A stretch of 64,000 nucleotides of DNA from contig JADJPQ010000006.1 of NCBI GenBank assembly GCA_016713175.1, positions 81,674-145,673 of the forward strand. Reading direction: 5' to 3'. Position 1 is the stretch's first letter. Each line of letters starts with the position of its first letter. The position numbers were made by a program, and so were the translations under genes. Below, piece by piece: positions 54,161 to 63,430 of this stretch. The notes under the pieces were generated by a model. It was not told the origin of the DNA, did not search any database, and was given only the letters and a program-made list of their open reading frames with translations. This DNA comes from Planctomycetota bacterium. Lineage in GTDB: Bacteria > Planctomycetota > UBA1135 > UBA2386.

Positions 54161-55240
54161 CTACTGGTTGCCGACGTAGCCGTCGCCGCCGTTGCTGACC
54201 GCGAGACCGAGCGCGTTCGCCGCCGGATCGACCACGAACGCCTGCGAGTAGAGGTGCATGCGCAGCAGGTAGATGTCGTTCGGGATGTCGTACTGGTGGT
54301 TCGTCGTGCCGGCGCTGTTGGCAGCCAGGAACAACACGTCCGCCGGGTCGACGAGCACATCGCAACCCGGAGCCCCGAGCCCGGCCAACGGGAACGGCAG
54401 GGCAACGGCCCCGGCCTGGGTGCGCGACAACCCCATCGCCAGCGCCACCCAGGCTCGGGGTGCGCATTGGCTCGCCCGCACGCGAAATTGGTCGCCGATC
54501 ATCGGGGTCTGGTCGGTGTGGAGCGACGGCACCGCGGTGTTCGTCTGCGCCACCAGCCCCATCACGAAGCCGAAGGCTCGCACGGCGCCGCCATTGGCCA
54601 CGGTGGCTGTCGCCGGCGTTCCCCACAGACTCCAGGTGCCCGAGATGTTGTCGAGTGGATACCCGTAGATGCCACCGCCGGCACTGTTGCCGAACACCGT
54701 GATGTCGACGAGCAGGTGCCGTCCCGGTTGCGGCACCCATCCAAACGCGACTGGCCACGGGATCGTGACCACCATGTCGGTATAGGCCTGCGGGTACGAC
54801 GGCGACTGGTCGGGGAACGCGACCTGCGCACGCGGCAGCACGGTGACCATCGGGCCGGCGTCCTGGTTTGCGGCAAAGGTGGTGCTGAGCGATGCGCCCT
54901 GCCGCGTCGTGTAGCCGACCCTGATCTCGAGATCGACCGTGAAGCCCGGTGCGGTGGCGCCGGTGTGCGGCTGCCGCAGCGCCAGCGCCGCGATCGTGAA
55001 CGGCGTCGGCAGTTCGCTGCCGGTGATCACCTGCTGGTAGCGGTTCGGCGACCAGCCGAACGGGATGGCGTTGCCGCTGCCCCAGGAGTGGCTGGCGACG
55101 GCTGGCAGCACCTGCGTGGCGCCAAGCCCGGTGGCGGTGCCAGGGCAGCCAACGCCGAACGGTGCCCAACTGGCAGTGACCTGCGCGTGAACGAGGCCTG
55201 CCAGCAACAGCGAACAGAGGAGGAATCGACTCGAGTGCAT
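54161..55240 (-). CDS. Secreted beta-rich protein with shared C-terminal domain
   Basis: 359 residues. ATG 55240 follows an AGAAGG ribosome-binding site and gives a signal peptide (ending near GLVHAQV). The body is beta-rich (ALALRQPHTG, IRVGYTTRQG, WPVAFGWVPQ). The last about 110 residues repeat a domain also seen in the FG-GAP and secreted FGE proteins (LPFPLAGLGAPGCDVL, VDPAANALGLAVSNGG). The first pair of Cys-containing blocks (GVGCPGTATGL) is similar to the start of that domain. No enzyme motif is present; extracellular or cell-surface function is likely. Confidence 0.8.
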   Translation of the reverse strand: MHSSRFLLCSLLLAGLVHAQVTASWAPFGVGCPGTATGLGATQVLPAVASHSWGSGNAIPFGWSPNRYQQVITGSELPTPFTIAALALRQPHTGATAPGFTVDLEIRVGYTTRQGASLSTTFAANQDAGPMVTVLPRAQVAFPDQSPSYPQAYTDMVVTIPWPVAFGWVPQPGRHLLVDITVFGNSAGGGIYGYPLDNISGTWSLWGTPATATVANGGAVRAFGFVMGLVAQTNTAVPSLHTDQTPMIGDQFRVRASQCAPRAWVALAMGLSRTQAGAVALPFPLAGLGAPGCDVLVDPADVLFLAANSAGTTNHQYDIPNDIYLLRMHLYSQAFVVDPAANALGLAVSNGGDGYVGNQ

Positions 55241-55294
55241 GGTCACCTTCTGGTGCGGGAAGATCGTGTTCGTCGGCGTCGGACCGGTTCCGAC

Positions 55295-56857
55295 TCAGCC
55301 GTCGCCCAATCGCCACTCCATGCCATTGCTGACGATGGTGGCGAGTGCGTTCTGGCCCGGCGCGACGGCATGGGCTTGCAGATGGACATGGGCGCCGAGC
55401 AGCGAGGGCAGGTGCGGGATCGGCTGCGCGAACTCCAGGACCCCCTGCACCGGCACCACCGGCAACGCCGCCTCGGCGGATTGCAGCAACCAGCACGAAG
55501 GCATGCCGAACCCGGTCAGATCGAGCGGCAGCGGCGTGCTGCCAAGCAGTTGCCGGCTCCAGCCGAGAGCGACGCCCGCCATCGTGGTCGGCGCCTGCAC
55601 GATCCTGGCGCGCGCGGTGGCGCCCAGCCTCGGGCGCGCTGCCGGGTCGGCAACCAGGCCCAATGCCGGCGCGCCGCAGCCGCTGCCGTACGGAGTCGAG
55701 GTCGCCACCACGGCCGGCGGCACCTGTTCATGGATCGACACGAACGAACTCTGCCCGGCGAGGCCCTGACACAGGATGCCGAGGTCGTTCCAGCCATCGC
55801 CGTTCCAGTCCCCCAGTACGACCGCCTTCGGATAGAGCCCGGTCGGGACCGGCTGCGGCGCCGAGAACTGGCCACCGCCGAAGCCAAAGCGGATCGCCGC
55901 GCCGCCGTAGCCCGCGGTCACGAGATCGAGGATGCCGTCGCCGTCGATCTGGCCAAAGCGCGCGTCGAGCGCCCCGCCGGGTAGCGCTTGCGTCGCCACC
56001 AGCGTGAACTGCGCGTTGCCGACCGCGTGCCAGACCTTCAACTGGGAGCCGCAGGTCACGACGTCGTCGAGGCCGTCGCCATCCAGATCGGCGACCGCAG
56101 CGACAGTCATCGGTTCGGCCGCGGCGATGCCATTGGTCGCGGTGAAGTTCCCAGTTCCCTGGCTGTCGTTGCGCAGCACCATCGCCCCGCCTTGATGGAT
56201 CGCGAGCAGATCCAGGTGCCTGTCACCATCGAAATGCCCGACATGGATCCGGCGCCCCACCAGACCGCTGGTGTTCGGGACCACGTGGAAGGCGCTGAAC
56301 GTGCCGTTGCCGTTGCCATGGAACCAATCGACGGCGTAACCACCGCCTTCACTGATCGCGGCGAGATCGAGGCGACCGTCACCATCGAAGTCGCCGGCGA
56401 CGACGCCGACCGGCGGGGTCGCCAAGGTCGACACGGTCGCCACATTGCTGAAGCCGCCCTGATGGTCATTGCGGTAGACGCGAACACCGTGCTGCGCCCA
56501 GCCGTAGCTGGTGGCGACGATGTCTTCGAAGCCACCGGCGTCGAAATCGCCAAGGCACAGCCCGAAGGCCACGTAGGAGGGAAACTCGGTCGACGAGCCG
56601 AAGTCGGACTGACCGTCGCCGAACAGGACTTCGACCTTGCCCTGATTGTAGCCCTCCATCGTCGTCGCGATGTCGAGGTTGCCGTCGTGATCGAAGTCGG
56701 CAACGGCAGCCTGCTGACCGTTCTCCTGGGCCATGCCGAAGTCGACGCGCGGCGCAAAGACCACGGACTGGGCAGGAACGGCAGCGACGAGACCGATGGC
56801 GAGGGCGGCGACGCGATCGGGGCGGAACCGGCAGAACAGGGTCGATCGGGCGGGCAT
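55295..56857 (-). CDS. Secreted FG-GAP/VCBS beta-propeller protein with shared C-terminal domain
   Basis: 520 residues from ATG 56857. The N-terminus has a signal-like hydrophobic stretch ending near VPAQS, then FG-GAP/VCBS repeats with Ca-binding-like motifs (DFDHDGNLDIAT, DFDGDGRLDLAA, DLDGDGLDDVVT, DWNGDGWNDLGI) that form a seven-bladed propeller. The last about 110 residues (GSGCGAP, PLPLDLTGFGMPSCWLL) form the beta domain shared with two other proteins here. The repeats suggest an extracellular or surface-exposed propeller that may bind Ca2+. Confidence 0.85.
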   Translation of the reverse strand: MPARSTLFCRFRPDRVAALAIGLVAAVPAQSVVFAPRVDFGMAQENGQQAAVADFDHDGNLDIATTMEGYNQGKVEVLFGDGQSDFGSSTEFPSYVAFGLCLGDFDAGGFEDIVATSYGWAQHGVRVYRNDHQGGFSNVATVSTLATPPVGVVAGDFDGDGRLDLAAISEGGGYAVDWFHGNGNGTFSAFHVVPNTSGLVGRRIHVGHFDGDRHLDLLAIHQGGAMVLRNDSQGTGNFTATNGIAAAEPMTVAAVADLDGDGLDDVVTCGSQLKVWHAVGNAQFTLVATQALPGGALDARFGQIDGDGILDLVTAGYGGAAIRFGFGGGQFSAPQPVPTGLYPKAVVLGDWNGDGWNDLGILCQGLAGQSSFVSIHEQVPPAVVATSTPYGSGCGAPALGLVADPAARPRLGATARARIVQAPTTMAGVALGWSRQLLGSTPLPLDLTGFGMPSCWLLQSAEAALPVVPVQGVLEFAQPIPHLPSLLGAHVHLQAHAVAPGQNALATIVSNGMEWRLGDG

Positions 56858-57104
56858 GCGGGATGCGGGACGGTGAGCCGTACGGCCGGCAAGTGCCGCA
56901 GCGCCGATGCGGCGCCGCGATCGCGTTCTCGCAAGCACCGTGCCCGGCGCCAGAGCCCACTCCCGCTTGGGACGACGCGCCCGACCCCGGGCCGCGATTG
57001 CAGTTCCTACACCTCGACGAGGCAGATCCTGCCCGGCCGCATGCGGCTACGCACCAAGACCCGCGGCCCGCTCCGGCGGACCGGATCCCGGGATCGGACT
57101 TCCG
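56858..57104. other. Intergenic stretch without recognisable content
   Basis: The 247 bases between the isomerase stop and the FG-GAP gene start hold no supported coding frame. Arg/Pro-rich open frames here are high-GC shadows. Confidence 0.5.
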
Positions 57105-58151
57105 TCACTCCAGCCCGAGCGCCCGCCGCACCGCCTTCCTGTCGACCGCGCCACCGGCAAAATCATCGAACGCGCGCGCCGGCGGCTTGATCATGTGCCG
57201 CTTGATGAACGGCGCGCCCTCGGCCGCACCCTGCTGGCTGTCCTTGAAGCAGCACTCCCACTCCAGCGTCGCCCAACCCTCATAGCCGTACTTGGTCAGC
57301 AGCGTGAAGATCGCCGCGAAATCGACCTGACCATCACCGAGCGACCGGAACCGGCCGGCGCGGTTCTGCCAGTTCTGGTAGCCGCCGTAGACGCCGACGC
57401 GGCCGTTCGGCCGGAACTCGGCGTCCTTCACGTGGAAGCACTTGATGCGCTCGTGGTAGAGATCGATGTACTCCAGGTAGTCGAGCTGCTGCAGCACGAA
57501 GTGGCTCGGGTCGTAGAGCAGGCACGCGCGCGGATGCTCGTCGACGTGATCGAGGAACGCCTCGTACGAAGCGCCGTCGTGCAGGTCCTCGCCCGGGTGC
57601 ACCTCGAAGGCGCAATCGACGCCGCATTCGTCGGCGTAGTCGAGGATCGGCCGCCAGCGCCGCGCCAGTTCCTTGAAGCCCTCCTCGACCAGACCCGCCG
57701 GCCGCTGCGGCCACGGATAGACCGTGTGCCACATCAAGGCCCCGGAGAACGTCGGCATCGCCGACAGACCGAGGTTGCGGCTGGCCTGCAGGCACAGCTT
57801 GACCTGCTCGGTGCCGTAACGACACATCGCGTCGGGCGTGTTGACGTCGGCCGGCGCGAACACCTGGAACATCGACGCGTACGCCGGATGCACCGCGACC
57901 AGCTGGCCCTGCAGGTGCGTGCTCAGTTCGCTGATCGTCGTGCCGGCGGCGAGCGCCTGGCCCTTCAGTTCGTCGCAATACGTCTTGCTGGTCGCCGCCT
58001 TCCGCAGATCCATGCAACGGCCGTCCCACGACGGCACCTGGATGCCGACGTAACCGAGCCCCGCCGCCCAGCGGCAGGCGGTGTCGAAGCGGTTGAGCGG
58101 CGCCTGGTCGCTCATGAACTGCGCGAAGAAGATGCCGGGACCTTTCATCAT
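57105..58151 (-). CDS. Sugar phosphate isomerase/epimerase (xylose-isomerase-like TIM barrel)
   Basis: 348 residues with the AP-endonuclease-2/xylose-isomerase-like TIM-barrel fold. Likely metal ligands sit in CAFEVHPGED, LLYDPSHFVLQQ, KCFHVKDAEF and TLEWEC. Such enzymes isomerise or epimerise sugars or inositols and are often paired with Gfo/Idh/MocA dehydrogenases, as here (a Gfo/Idh gene lies about 1.8 kb upstream in the same direction). The start is one of two adjacent ATG codons (58151 or 58148). A 41-base copy of its 3' coding end is found at 54022-54062. Confidence 0.9.
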   Translation of the reverse strand: MMKGPGIFFAQFMSDQAPLNRFDTACRWAAGLGYVGIQVPSWDGRCMDLRKAATSKTYCDELKGQALAAGTTISELSTHLQGQLVAVHPAYASMFQVFAPADVNTPDAMCRYGTEQVKLCLQASRNLGLSAMPTFSGALMWHTVYPWPQRPAGLVEEGFKELARRWRPILDYADECGVDCAFEVHPGEDLHDGASYEAFLDHVDEHPRACLLYDPSHFVLQQLDYLEYIDLYHERIKCFHVKDAEFRPNGRVGVYGGYQNWQNRAGRFRSLGDGQVDFAAIFTLLTKYGYEGWATLEWECCFKDSQQGAAEGAPFIKRHMIKPPARAFDDFAGGAVDRKAVRRALGLE

Positions 58152-58231
58152 GGCGAGCCTCGTCGGCGGATGGCCGAGCGGCGGGAATCTAGCGGGCCCG
58201 GCGCTGCAAGGCCACCGACAGCCGGACCCGT

Positions 58232-59881
58232 TCAGCGCCAGAAGTAGTGCCAGCTGGCTTCGAGCTTCGTCGCCGCACCGGGCGCCAGCTTCACCGTCCA
58301 GCGAAACTCGGCGAAGCCGTTGTGCTGGAACCACCAGTACGGCCAGTTCCACCAGCTCCACCACCCGGGCGCCCCGCCGTCCTGCCAGGCCTGCACCAGA
58401 TCGAGCTGCTTGTTGCTGCCGTCCTGCCCGATCGCGTCGGCCAGACCGAGCGCGCGCCGGGTGACTTCGATCTCGATCGGTTGCGATTTGTGGTTCTGCA
58501 AGGCGATCGATCCCGCGATGTCGACCCGCGCGTAGTTGTCGTCGCCGAAGCGGAACGGCCCCGGATCGCGCTTCTGTTCGCGCTCCTCGGTGTCGACCTG
58601 CACATCGACCGCAACGTTGATCTCGAGGTCGGTCTCGCCGCCGCGCGGCGTGTACGACATCCGGCCCTGCGCCAGCACGCGCCCTGCGGTCAACACCAGC
58701 GCCGGCGCGGTCGTCAGCGGCGCGTCGCTGCCGTTCTTCAACCGCAACACGTGGCGGGCCTTGGGCGCCGCCAGCTGCTTCGCCAGTTCGACCACGCGTT
58801 CGCTCTGCAGGCCCTGCCGCACCTCCATCGGCGGCGCGAACGGGATCTCGAGCCGATGGACATCGCGGTAGGTCAGCGCAAACGACGCGATCGGCAGCAC
58901 CAACCGCTCGCCCCGCTTCAGCGTGACGTCGCGCACGGTGAACACGAACAGGTCCTCCTGCGCCTCGGCGCCGGCGACGGCCGGTCGTGATTCCTGTTCC
59001 TGCTGCTGGCCGTGCCAGGCGGCCTGCGTCATCAACGAGTTCGACAAGGCATTGCTGAACCGCTGGCTCTGCGGCGCCATCGCCGCGACCGCCGCCGCCT
59101 CCTGCTGCAGCGAGATCGGATCGACCAGTCCCTGGAACTCGAACTTCGGCACGCCGACGACGAGGTTGACGGTCGCCCGTTCGAGATCGACCAGATCGTT
59201 GACCAGCGTCGCCTCGAACTGCACCGCCGCCTGCCCCTTGCCGTCGATGTCGAGCCGGTACGCCGGGATCCACCGCAGACCGCGTTGCACATACATCACG
59301 CCGACCGTGGCGCCGGCGCCACCGCCGGCGATCTGCAGTGTCAACCGGGCTTGCTGCTCTTCGCCGCGGATCCGCGGCACGAACTCGCCGCGCACCTCCA
59401 GGTCGCGAACCTGGCTCAGCGCCAGCACACGCGTGCCACTCCCCGTCTGCAGCAACAGGAGTTCGCCGTCGCTGGCCGCCGGCACGTCCTTCAGCGACGG
59501 GACGCCGAGCAGCCGGCCGTCGATCCGCTCCTTGTCGGCGGTGACGATCGTGACGTCCTTGCCGCTGTTGGCGCGGGCGATCTGCCGGAAGTCCATTGCC
59601 GGCCGATCGGTGGCCACGGTGTCGTGACCCGACTTCGCCGCGACCAGGCGCGCCGCGCCGGTGGCGAACGGCCAGAACGTGCCGAGCACCGGCACCGGCA
59701 GTTCGTCGAGCACGATGGCCCCCGCGCCGTCGGGCAGCGGCGCCTCACGGATCAGGTAGGCATGACCGTCCTTGAAGACGGTGACCTCGCGTACCGGCAG
59801 CACCGGCGGCTTCTTCGCCACCGGTTCCTGCGCGATGGCGATGCCGAGCAGCAACGAAACGACGAGCAATGGGTGCTTCAT
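58232..59881 (-). CDS. Secreted DUF4139-family protein
   Basis: 549 residues from ATG 59881, with a signal peptide (ending near GIAIAQE). It shows the DUF4139/mucoidy-inhibitor-like features (VTVFKDGHAYLIREA near the start, YVQRGLRWIPAYRLDI in the middle, KNGSDAPLTTAPALVL and SWHYFWR at the end). An unusually aromatic segment (GWWSWWNWPYWWFQHNG) near residue 520 probably forms part of a surface loop. Function of the family is poorly known; envelope-associated. It lies between the isomerase and Gfo/Idh genes, separated from them by 80 and 52 bases. Confidence 0.83.
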   Translation of the reverse strand: MKHPLLVVSLLLGIAIAQEPVAKKPPVLPVREVTVFKDGHAYLIREAPLPDGAGAIVLDELPVPVLGTFWPFATGAARLVAAKSGHDTVATDRPAMDFRQIARANSGKDVTIVTADKERIDGRLLGVPSLKDVPAASDGELLLLQTGSGTRVLALSQVRDLEVRGEFVPRIRGEEQQARLTLQIAGGGAGATVGVMYVQRGLRWIPAYRLDIDGKGQAAVQFEATLVNDLVDLERATVNLVVGVPKFEFQGLVDPISLQQEAAAVAAMAPQSQRFSNALSNSLMTQAAWHGQQQEQESRPAVAGAEAQEDLFVFTVRDVTLKRGERLVLPIASFALTYRDVHRLEIPFAPPMEVRQGLQSERVVELAKQLAAPKARHVLRLKNGSDAPLTTAPALVLTAGRVLAQGRMSYTPRGGETDLEINVAVDVQVDTEEREQKRDPGPFRFGDDNYARVDIAGSIALQNHKSQPIEIEVTRRALGLADAIGQDGSNKQLDLVQAWQDGGAPGWWSWWNWPYWWFQHNGFAEFRWTVKLAPGAATKLEASWHYFWR

Positions 59882-59933
59882 GGCGACCGCAGAGTAGTCG
59901 CCTGCCCGGCGGCGCGCCTCCGCACCTCGCGAA

Positions 59934-61100
59934 CTACCGCCGCACCTTGACCCAGGCTCCGGCCTTGACCGACTCGAGCACGGCGGCGAGCACACCCTGC
60001 ACGGCCAGGCCATCCTGGAAATCCGGCGCGAACGGCTCGCCGCTCGCCAGCGCCGCGACGAAGTCGGCGACGTGATGCACGAACGTGTGTTCGTAGCCGA
60101 CGATGTGGCCGTCCGGCCACCAGTTGGCGGCGTACGGATGCACCGAGTCCATGCACATGATCGTCCGGAAGCCCTGCCCATCGCGCGGGTCGGCGAACAG
60201 GAAAACCTCCAGCTCGTTCATCCGTTCGAGATTCCAGCGCAGTGAGCCTTTGCTGCCGGAGATCTCGATGCAATTGAAGTTCTTGCGGCCCGGAGCCACG
60301 CGCGTGGCCTCATAGGTGCCGACCGCGCCGTTCTTGAACTTCGCCAGGAAGCACAGCGCATCGTCGACGTCGACCTTGGCGGTGCCGCCGGCGCCATCGG
60401 GACGCTCCTTGGTGAAGGTCTGCTGCACGCCGATGACGCTGTCGAACTCGAGGCCGGTCAGCGCCCGGGTCAGGTCGATCAGATGCGCGTTCAGGTCCCC
60501 GTGCGCGCCGGAGCCACAGGTCTTGCGGCTCGTGCGCCAGCTCGCCGGCACCGAAGCATCGGCCAGCCAGTCCTGCAGGTAGACGGCCCGGACCTGGCGG
60601 ACCTCGCCGAGATCGCCGCGGGCGATCATCTGCGCCGCCAGCCTGGTCGCCGGCGCGCGGCGGTAGTTGTGCCACAGGCCGACCCGCACCTTCTTCTTCT
60701 TCGCGGCGGCGACCATCGACTTCGCCTCGTCGACGGTCATCGCCAGCGGCTTCTCGCACAACACGTGCTTGCCGGCCGCCAGCGCCTGCAGTGCGATCGC
60801 GCAGTGGCTGTCGTTGGGCGTGGCGACATCGACCAGGTGGATGTCCTGGCGGGCCAGCGTCGCCTTCAGGTCGGTCGTGCTCTCGGCGAAACCAAGCTTG
60901 TGGGCGGCGGCGGCGGCGCGTTCGGGGTCGCGGCCGACGATGACCGCGGGCACGACGTGGAACGGCAGATCGAAGAAGTGGTTGACCTGCCGGAACGCGT
61001 TGCCATGGGCGCGACCCATGAACGCGTGACCGACCATGGCGACGTTGAGGACGGGTTTGGCGGCGGCGGCGCCGGTGTTGACGGTGGCGGCGATGGACAT
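59934..61100 (-). CDS. Gfo/Idh/MocA-family oxidoreductase
   Basis: 388 residues. The N-terminal Rossmann fold has the nucleotide-binding turn MVGHAFMGRAHG, a slight variant of GxGxxG, and the CEKPLAMT motif carrying the conserved Lys. The C-terminal domain has GAHGDLNAHLIDLT, a typical GGxxxDxG/HxxDL region of this family. The enzyme oxidises a sugar or cyclitol with NAD(P); the substrate is unknown. ATG 61100 was chosen because the longer frame upstream lacks family similarity. It forms a likely functional set with the isomerase gene. Confidence 0.91.
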   Translation of the reverse strand: MSIAATVNTGAAAAKPVLNVAMVGHAFMGRAHGNAFRQVNHFFDLPFHVVPAVIVGRDPERAAAAAHKLGFAESTTDLKATLARQDIHLVDVATPNDSHCAIALQALAAGKHVLCEKPLAMTVDEAKSMVAAAKKKKVRVGLWHNYRRAPATRLAAQMIARGDLGEVRQVRAVYLQDWLADASVPASWRTSRKTCGSGAHGDLNAHLIDLTRALTGLEFDSVIGVQQTFTKERPDGAGGTAKVDVDDALCFLAKFKNGAVGTYEATRVAPGRKNFNCIEISGSKGSLRWNLERMNELEVFLFADPRDGQGFRTIMCMDSVHPYAANWWPDGHIVGYEHTFVHHVADFVAALASGEPFAPDFQDGLAVQGVLAAVLESVKAGAWVKVRR

Positions 61101-61401
61101 GAGGTTCGGGCACCATAGCCAGCCGCCGGTCCGGTCTCGACTCTCGGCAACCGGTTCCCGCGCCGAGTGCCCCCAACCTGCCAGCGCTGACCAACGCAAC
61201 GGCCGGCAGCACGAACGTCGCTTCACGCCGTCCGAACCAGACCCGAACCGCCAGACCATCGCCCCGAGACTCGATCGACCAGCGACTCGTCGCCTCGTTC
61301 TTTCGCCGGTTTCCCGTACGTTAGCCTGAACTTCGACCGGCCGACTGGCGGAAGTCCTTGTATTGACTGGGTCTGCTCTCATCGGCGTGTTGGTTTTCTG
61401 A
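61101..61401. other. Intergenic region between Gfo/Idh gene and transposase
   Basis: 301 bases with no supported gene. It contains the possible left end of the insertion sequence (61320-61334) and likely promoter DNA for the Gfo/Idh gene. Confidence 0.5.
61320..61334 (+). repeat. Candidate left inverted repeat of the IS
   Basis: gttagcctgaacttc pairs with the complement of 63275-63289 at 13 of 15 positions. A match of this quality could arise by chance in GC-rich DNA of this length, so this is a candidate only. Confidence 0.3.
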
Positions 61402-63138
61402 CTACGCGGTCATGTTCTGGATGAGCTCGAGCGCTCGGTTCTGGAGGTCGGTGGCCTGCGTAACGAGCTCGAACTCCGGCTCGCCAGCGACTGCGCCTTT
61501 GCGCCGGCACGTGTTCCGGACGATGCCGCCGAGGTCGTCGAGCAGAGTTCGGAAGCTGTGCACAGGCCAACCCTGCGCAGTCAGGTGCGTGGCATCCTTC
61601 TGCTTGGCGCTGGACGAGCGCGGCGCTTTCGCCACGGGATCGGCCCTGGTGTGGTCCCAGAGTTCCTCGTCGCGGTAGAGCAGCGACCGCCACGCTTCCT
61701 GCATGTGGTACTGAACATAGAAAGCCAGCATGCAGAGGAAAATGTGGGCGCGGACGCGGTCTTCTGTCCAGTGGTGGATAGGCCGCACGTGCAGGTCGAT
61801 GGTCTTGAGGCTGCGGAAGGCACGCTCGACGGAGCTGAGTCGTTTGTAGGTGAGCACGACCCCGTGCGTGTCGAGTGCCTTGGCGGCCAGACTGGTGCGA
61901 ATCACGTAGATTCCGTCGAGAGCCGCCTCCTCTCGGACGCGCTTCTGATCGACGGAGAATTCGAAGCTGGCGTCTTCGATCGTGAAATCGAAGTGTTTGC
62001 CGACCTTGTGCGCGTTGATGATTTTGCCGACGCGCAATCCGATCTTGTCCTTGCCGCGCAGCCGACCGCTCGTCACTGAAGCCTTGATCTTGTCGAGCTT
62101 CTTCCTCGTCGCCTCGATCAGAGAATCCCGCTTCAGCTTGCGGTGTTCGGCCAGGGCCGGGTTGCAGCATGCAACAAGTCGCTCGCCGGGATACTGCTCG
62201 TCGACGATCTCGAACAAATTGCGTTCGTCGAACAGTCCAAGCTGGATGGCCTTCCGCTCCACGAGATCGCGAATCGCCGGCGAACGCAGCGCAGTGACCC
62301 AATCGATGCCTGGGCGCTTCTTGATGGCGTCGATTTGCCTCTCAGTGATCATGCCTCGATCGCCGACGAGCACGAGGGACTCGATGCCGAACGTCGTCTG
62401 CAACTTGGTCGCCTGGTCCATCACGGTGGTCGAGTCGCCAACGTTGCCGGCGAACACCGTCACGGAAACCGGGCAGCCGCACGAGTCTGTGACCAATCCG
62501 TAGTTCACCTGCAACGTGCCCTTCTTGCCGTCTCGACTGTGGCCGAGCGCGGCCAGTGGGCACTTCGTCCCCTCGAAATAGCTGGAGGATATGTCATAGA
62601 GCACCATCCCACCGGCCGACAGGTGTCGCGCCGCCAGCTTCTTCTCGATGGCTGGCTGCCGCTCCAGCAACCAGTCCATCGCCGCATACAGGTCGTCCTC
62701 GGTCGCATCCTCGACCGCGAGTTGGCCGGGCAACGTAGTCGTCGTCCACCATCGCGTCGTCGCCAGCTTGCTCGACGGCCGAAGCACCCTGGCTGCGACC
62801 ATCGCCATCACAAGATCGCGCTCGCGGCTCGGACGAGACCCGAGCAGTGCAGCCATGCCCAGGTTTCGCATCATGGTCATAACCGCGGTGACGTTGCCGT
62901 GCCGCGGTGAACGCAGGATGTCGAACGATCCACCGACTTCGACGAATCGCTGCCCGCGCAGTGACTGGCGGATCAGTTCGACGACGTGGGCGGGCAGGTG
63001 CGAGAGGTTGCCAACCGTCTCGTTGCGCACCTTGCCGCCCTCTCGGAAGCTGTGGCGCAGTAGGTGGGCGACGTAGGTCTTGCCCTTGTACTCGCGCTTG
63101 GTCGTGACGACATGGACAGCGCCAGGTTGCTCAACCAT
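61402..63138 (-). CDS. IS1634-family transposase
   Basis: 578 residues, DDE-type transposase of the IS4/IS1634 group. It has a first acidic motif (VLYDISSSYFEG), a second Asp (LVLVGDRGMIT) and the Glu region (SSVERAFRSLKTIDL), with an N-terminal helical DNA-binding part. It is intact and of full length. Codon use is less GC-biased than the flanking genes, consistent with recent arrival. ATG 63138 is preferred to a longer frame upstream because residues before it lack family similarity. Confidence 0.93.
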   Translation of the reverse strand: MVEQPGAVHVVTTKREYKGKTYVAHLLRHSFREGGKVRNETVGNLSHLPAHVVELIRQSLRGQRFVEVGGSFDILRSPRHGNVTAVMTMMRNLGMAALLGSRPSRERDLVMAMVAARVLRPSSKLATTRWWTTTTLPGQLAVEDATEDDLYAAMDWLLERQPAIEKKLAARHLSAGGMVLYDISSSYFEGTKCPLAALGHSRDGKKGTLQVNYGLVTDSCGCPVSVTVFAGNVGDSTTVMDQATKLQTTFGIESLVLVGDRGMITERQIDAIKKRPGIDWVTALRSPAIRDLVERKAIQLGLFDERNLFEIVDEQYPGERLVACCNPALAEHRKLKRDSLIEATRKKLDKIKASVTSGRLRGKDKIGLRVGKIINAHKVGKHFDFTIEDASFEFSVDQKRVREEAALDGIYVIRTSLAAKALDTHGVVLTYKRLSSVERAFRSLKTIDLHVRPIHHWTEDRVRAHIFLCMLAFYVQYHMQEAWRSLLYRDEELWDHTRADPVAKAPRSSSAKQKDATHLTAQGWPVHSFRTLLDDLGGIVRNTCRRKGAVAGEPEFELVTQATDLQNRALELIQNMTA

Positions 63139-63430
63139 GCCACCAGAGTAGCCACACTCGGGTTGCTTTTCAAGTTGTTTAGTGACTACATTTTGCAAGG
63201 TGTGCGGGTGCCCAGATCATCCGAAGTGCCCACTGGCAAAGTCCCTTGGGCGACGCTGAGGCTCAGCCCCTCTGGAAGTTCAGGTTAGCGCGCGCCTCCG
63301 CTCGAGCCCGCCAACGGTCGACCAGCGCCGACCGCGGTTTCGACTGCCGCGGCGGACCGCGCCAGTTCGGTGCCGGTTGCCGCAATGACGCGCAAACCCA
63401 TCCCGCCCGATCCCGTTTCCGGGCAGACAG
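63139..63430. other. Intergenic region beyond the transposase start
   Basis: 292 bases between the transposase start and the stop of the next gene on the same strand. It holds the candidate right inverted repeat (63275-63289) and no supported coding frame. Confidence 0.5.
63275..63289 (-). repeat. Candidate right inverted repeat of the IS
   Basis: gaagttcaggttagc, complementary to 61320-61334 at 13 of 15 positions. Tentative, since no flanking duplication was seen. Confidence 0.3.

Larger units (their letters stand above)
61320..63289 (-). mobile_element. IS1634-type insertion sequence (ends tentative)
   Basis: The element encodes one intact transposase. A possible imperfect inverted repeat flanks it: gttagcctgaacttc at 61320-61334 and gaagttcaggttagc at 63275-63289 (13 of 15 positions match, with a perfect 10-base core). 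If these are the ends the element is about 1970 bp, within the range of the family. No target-site duplication was seen, so the ends are uncertain. Confidence 0.45.
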
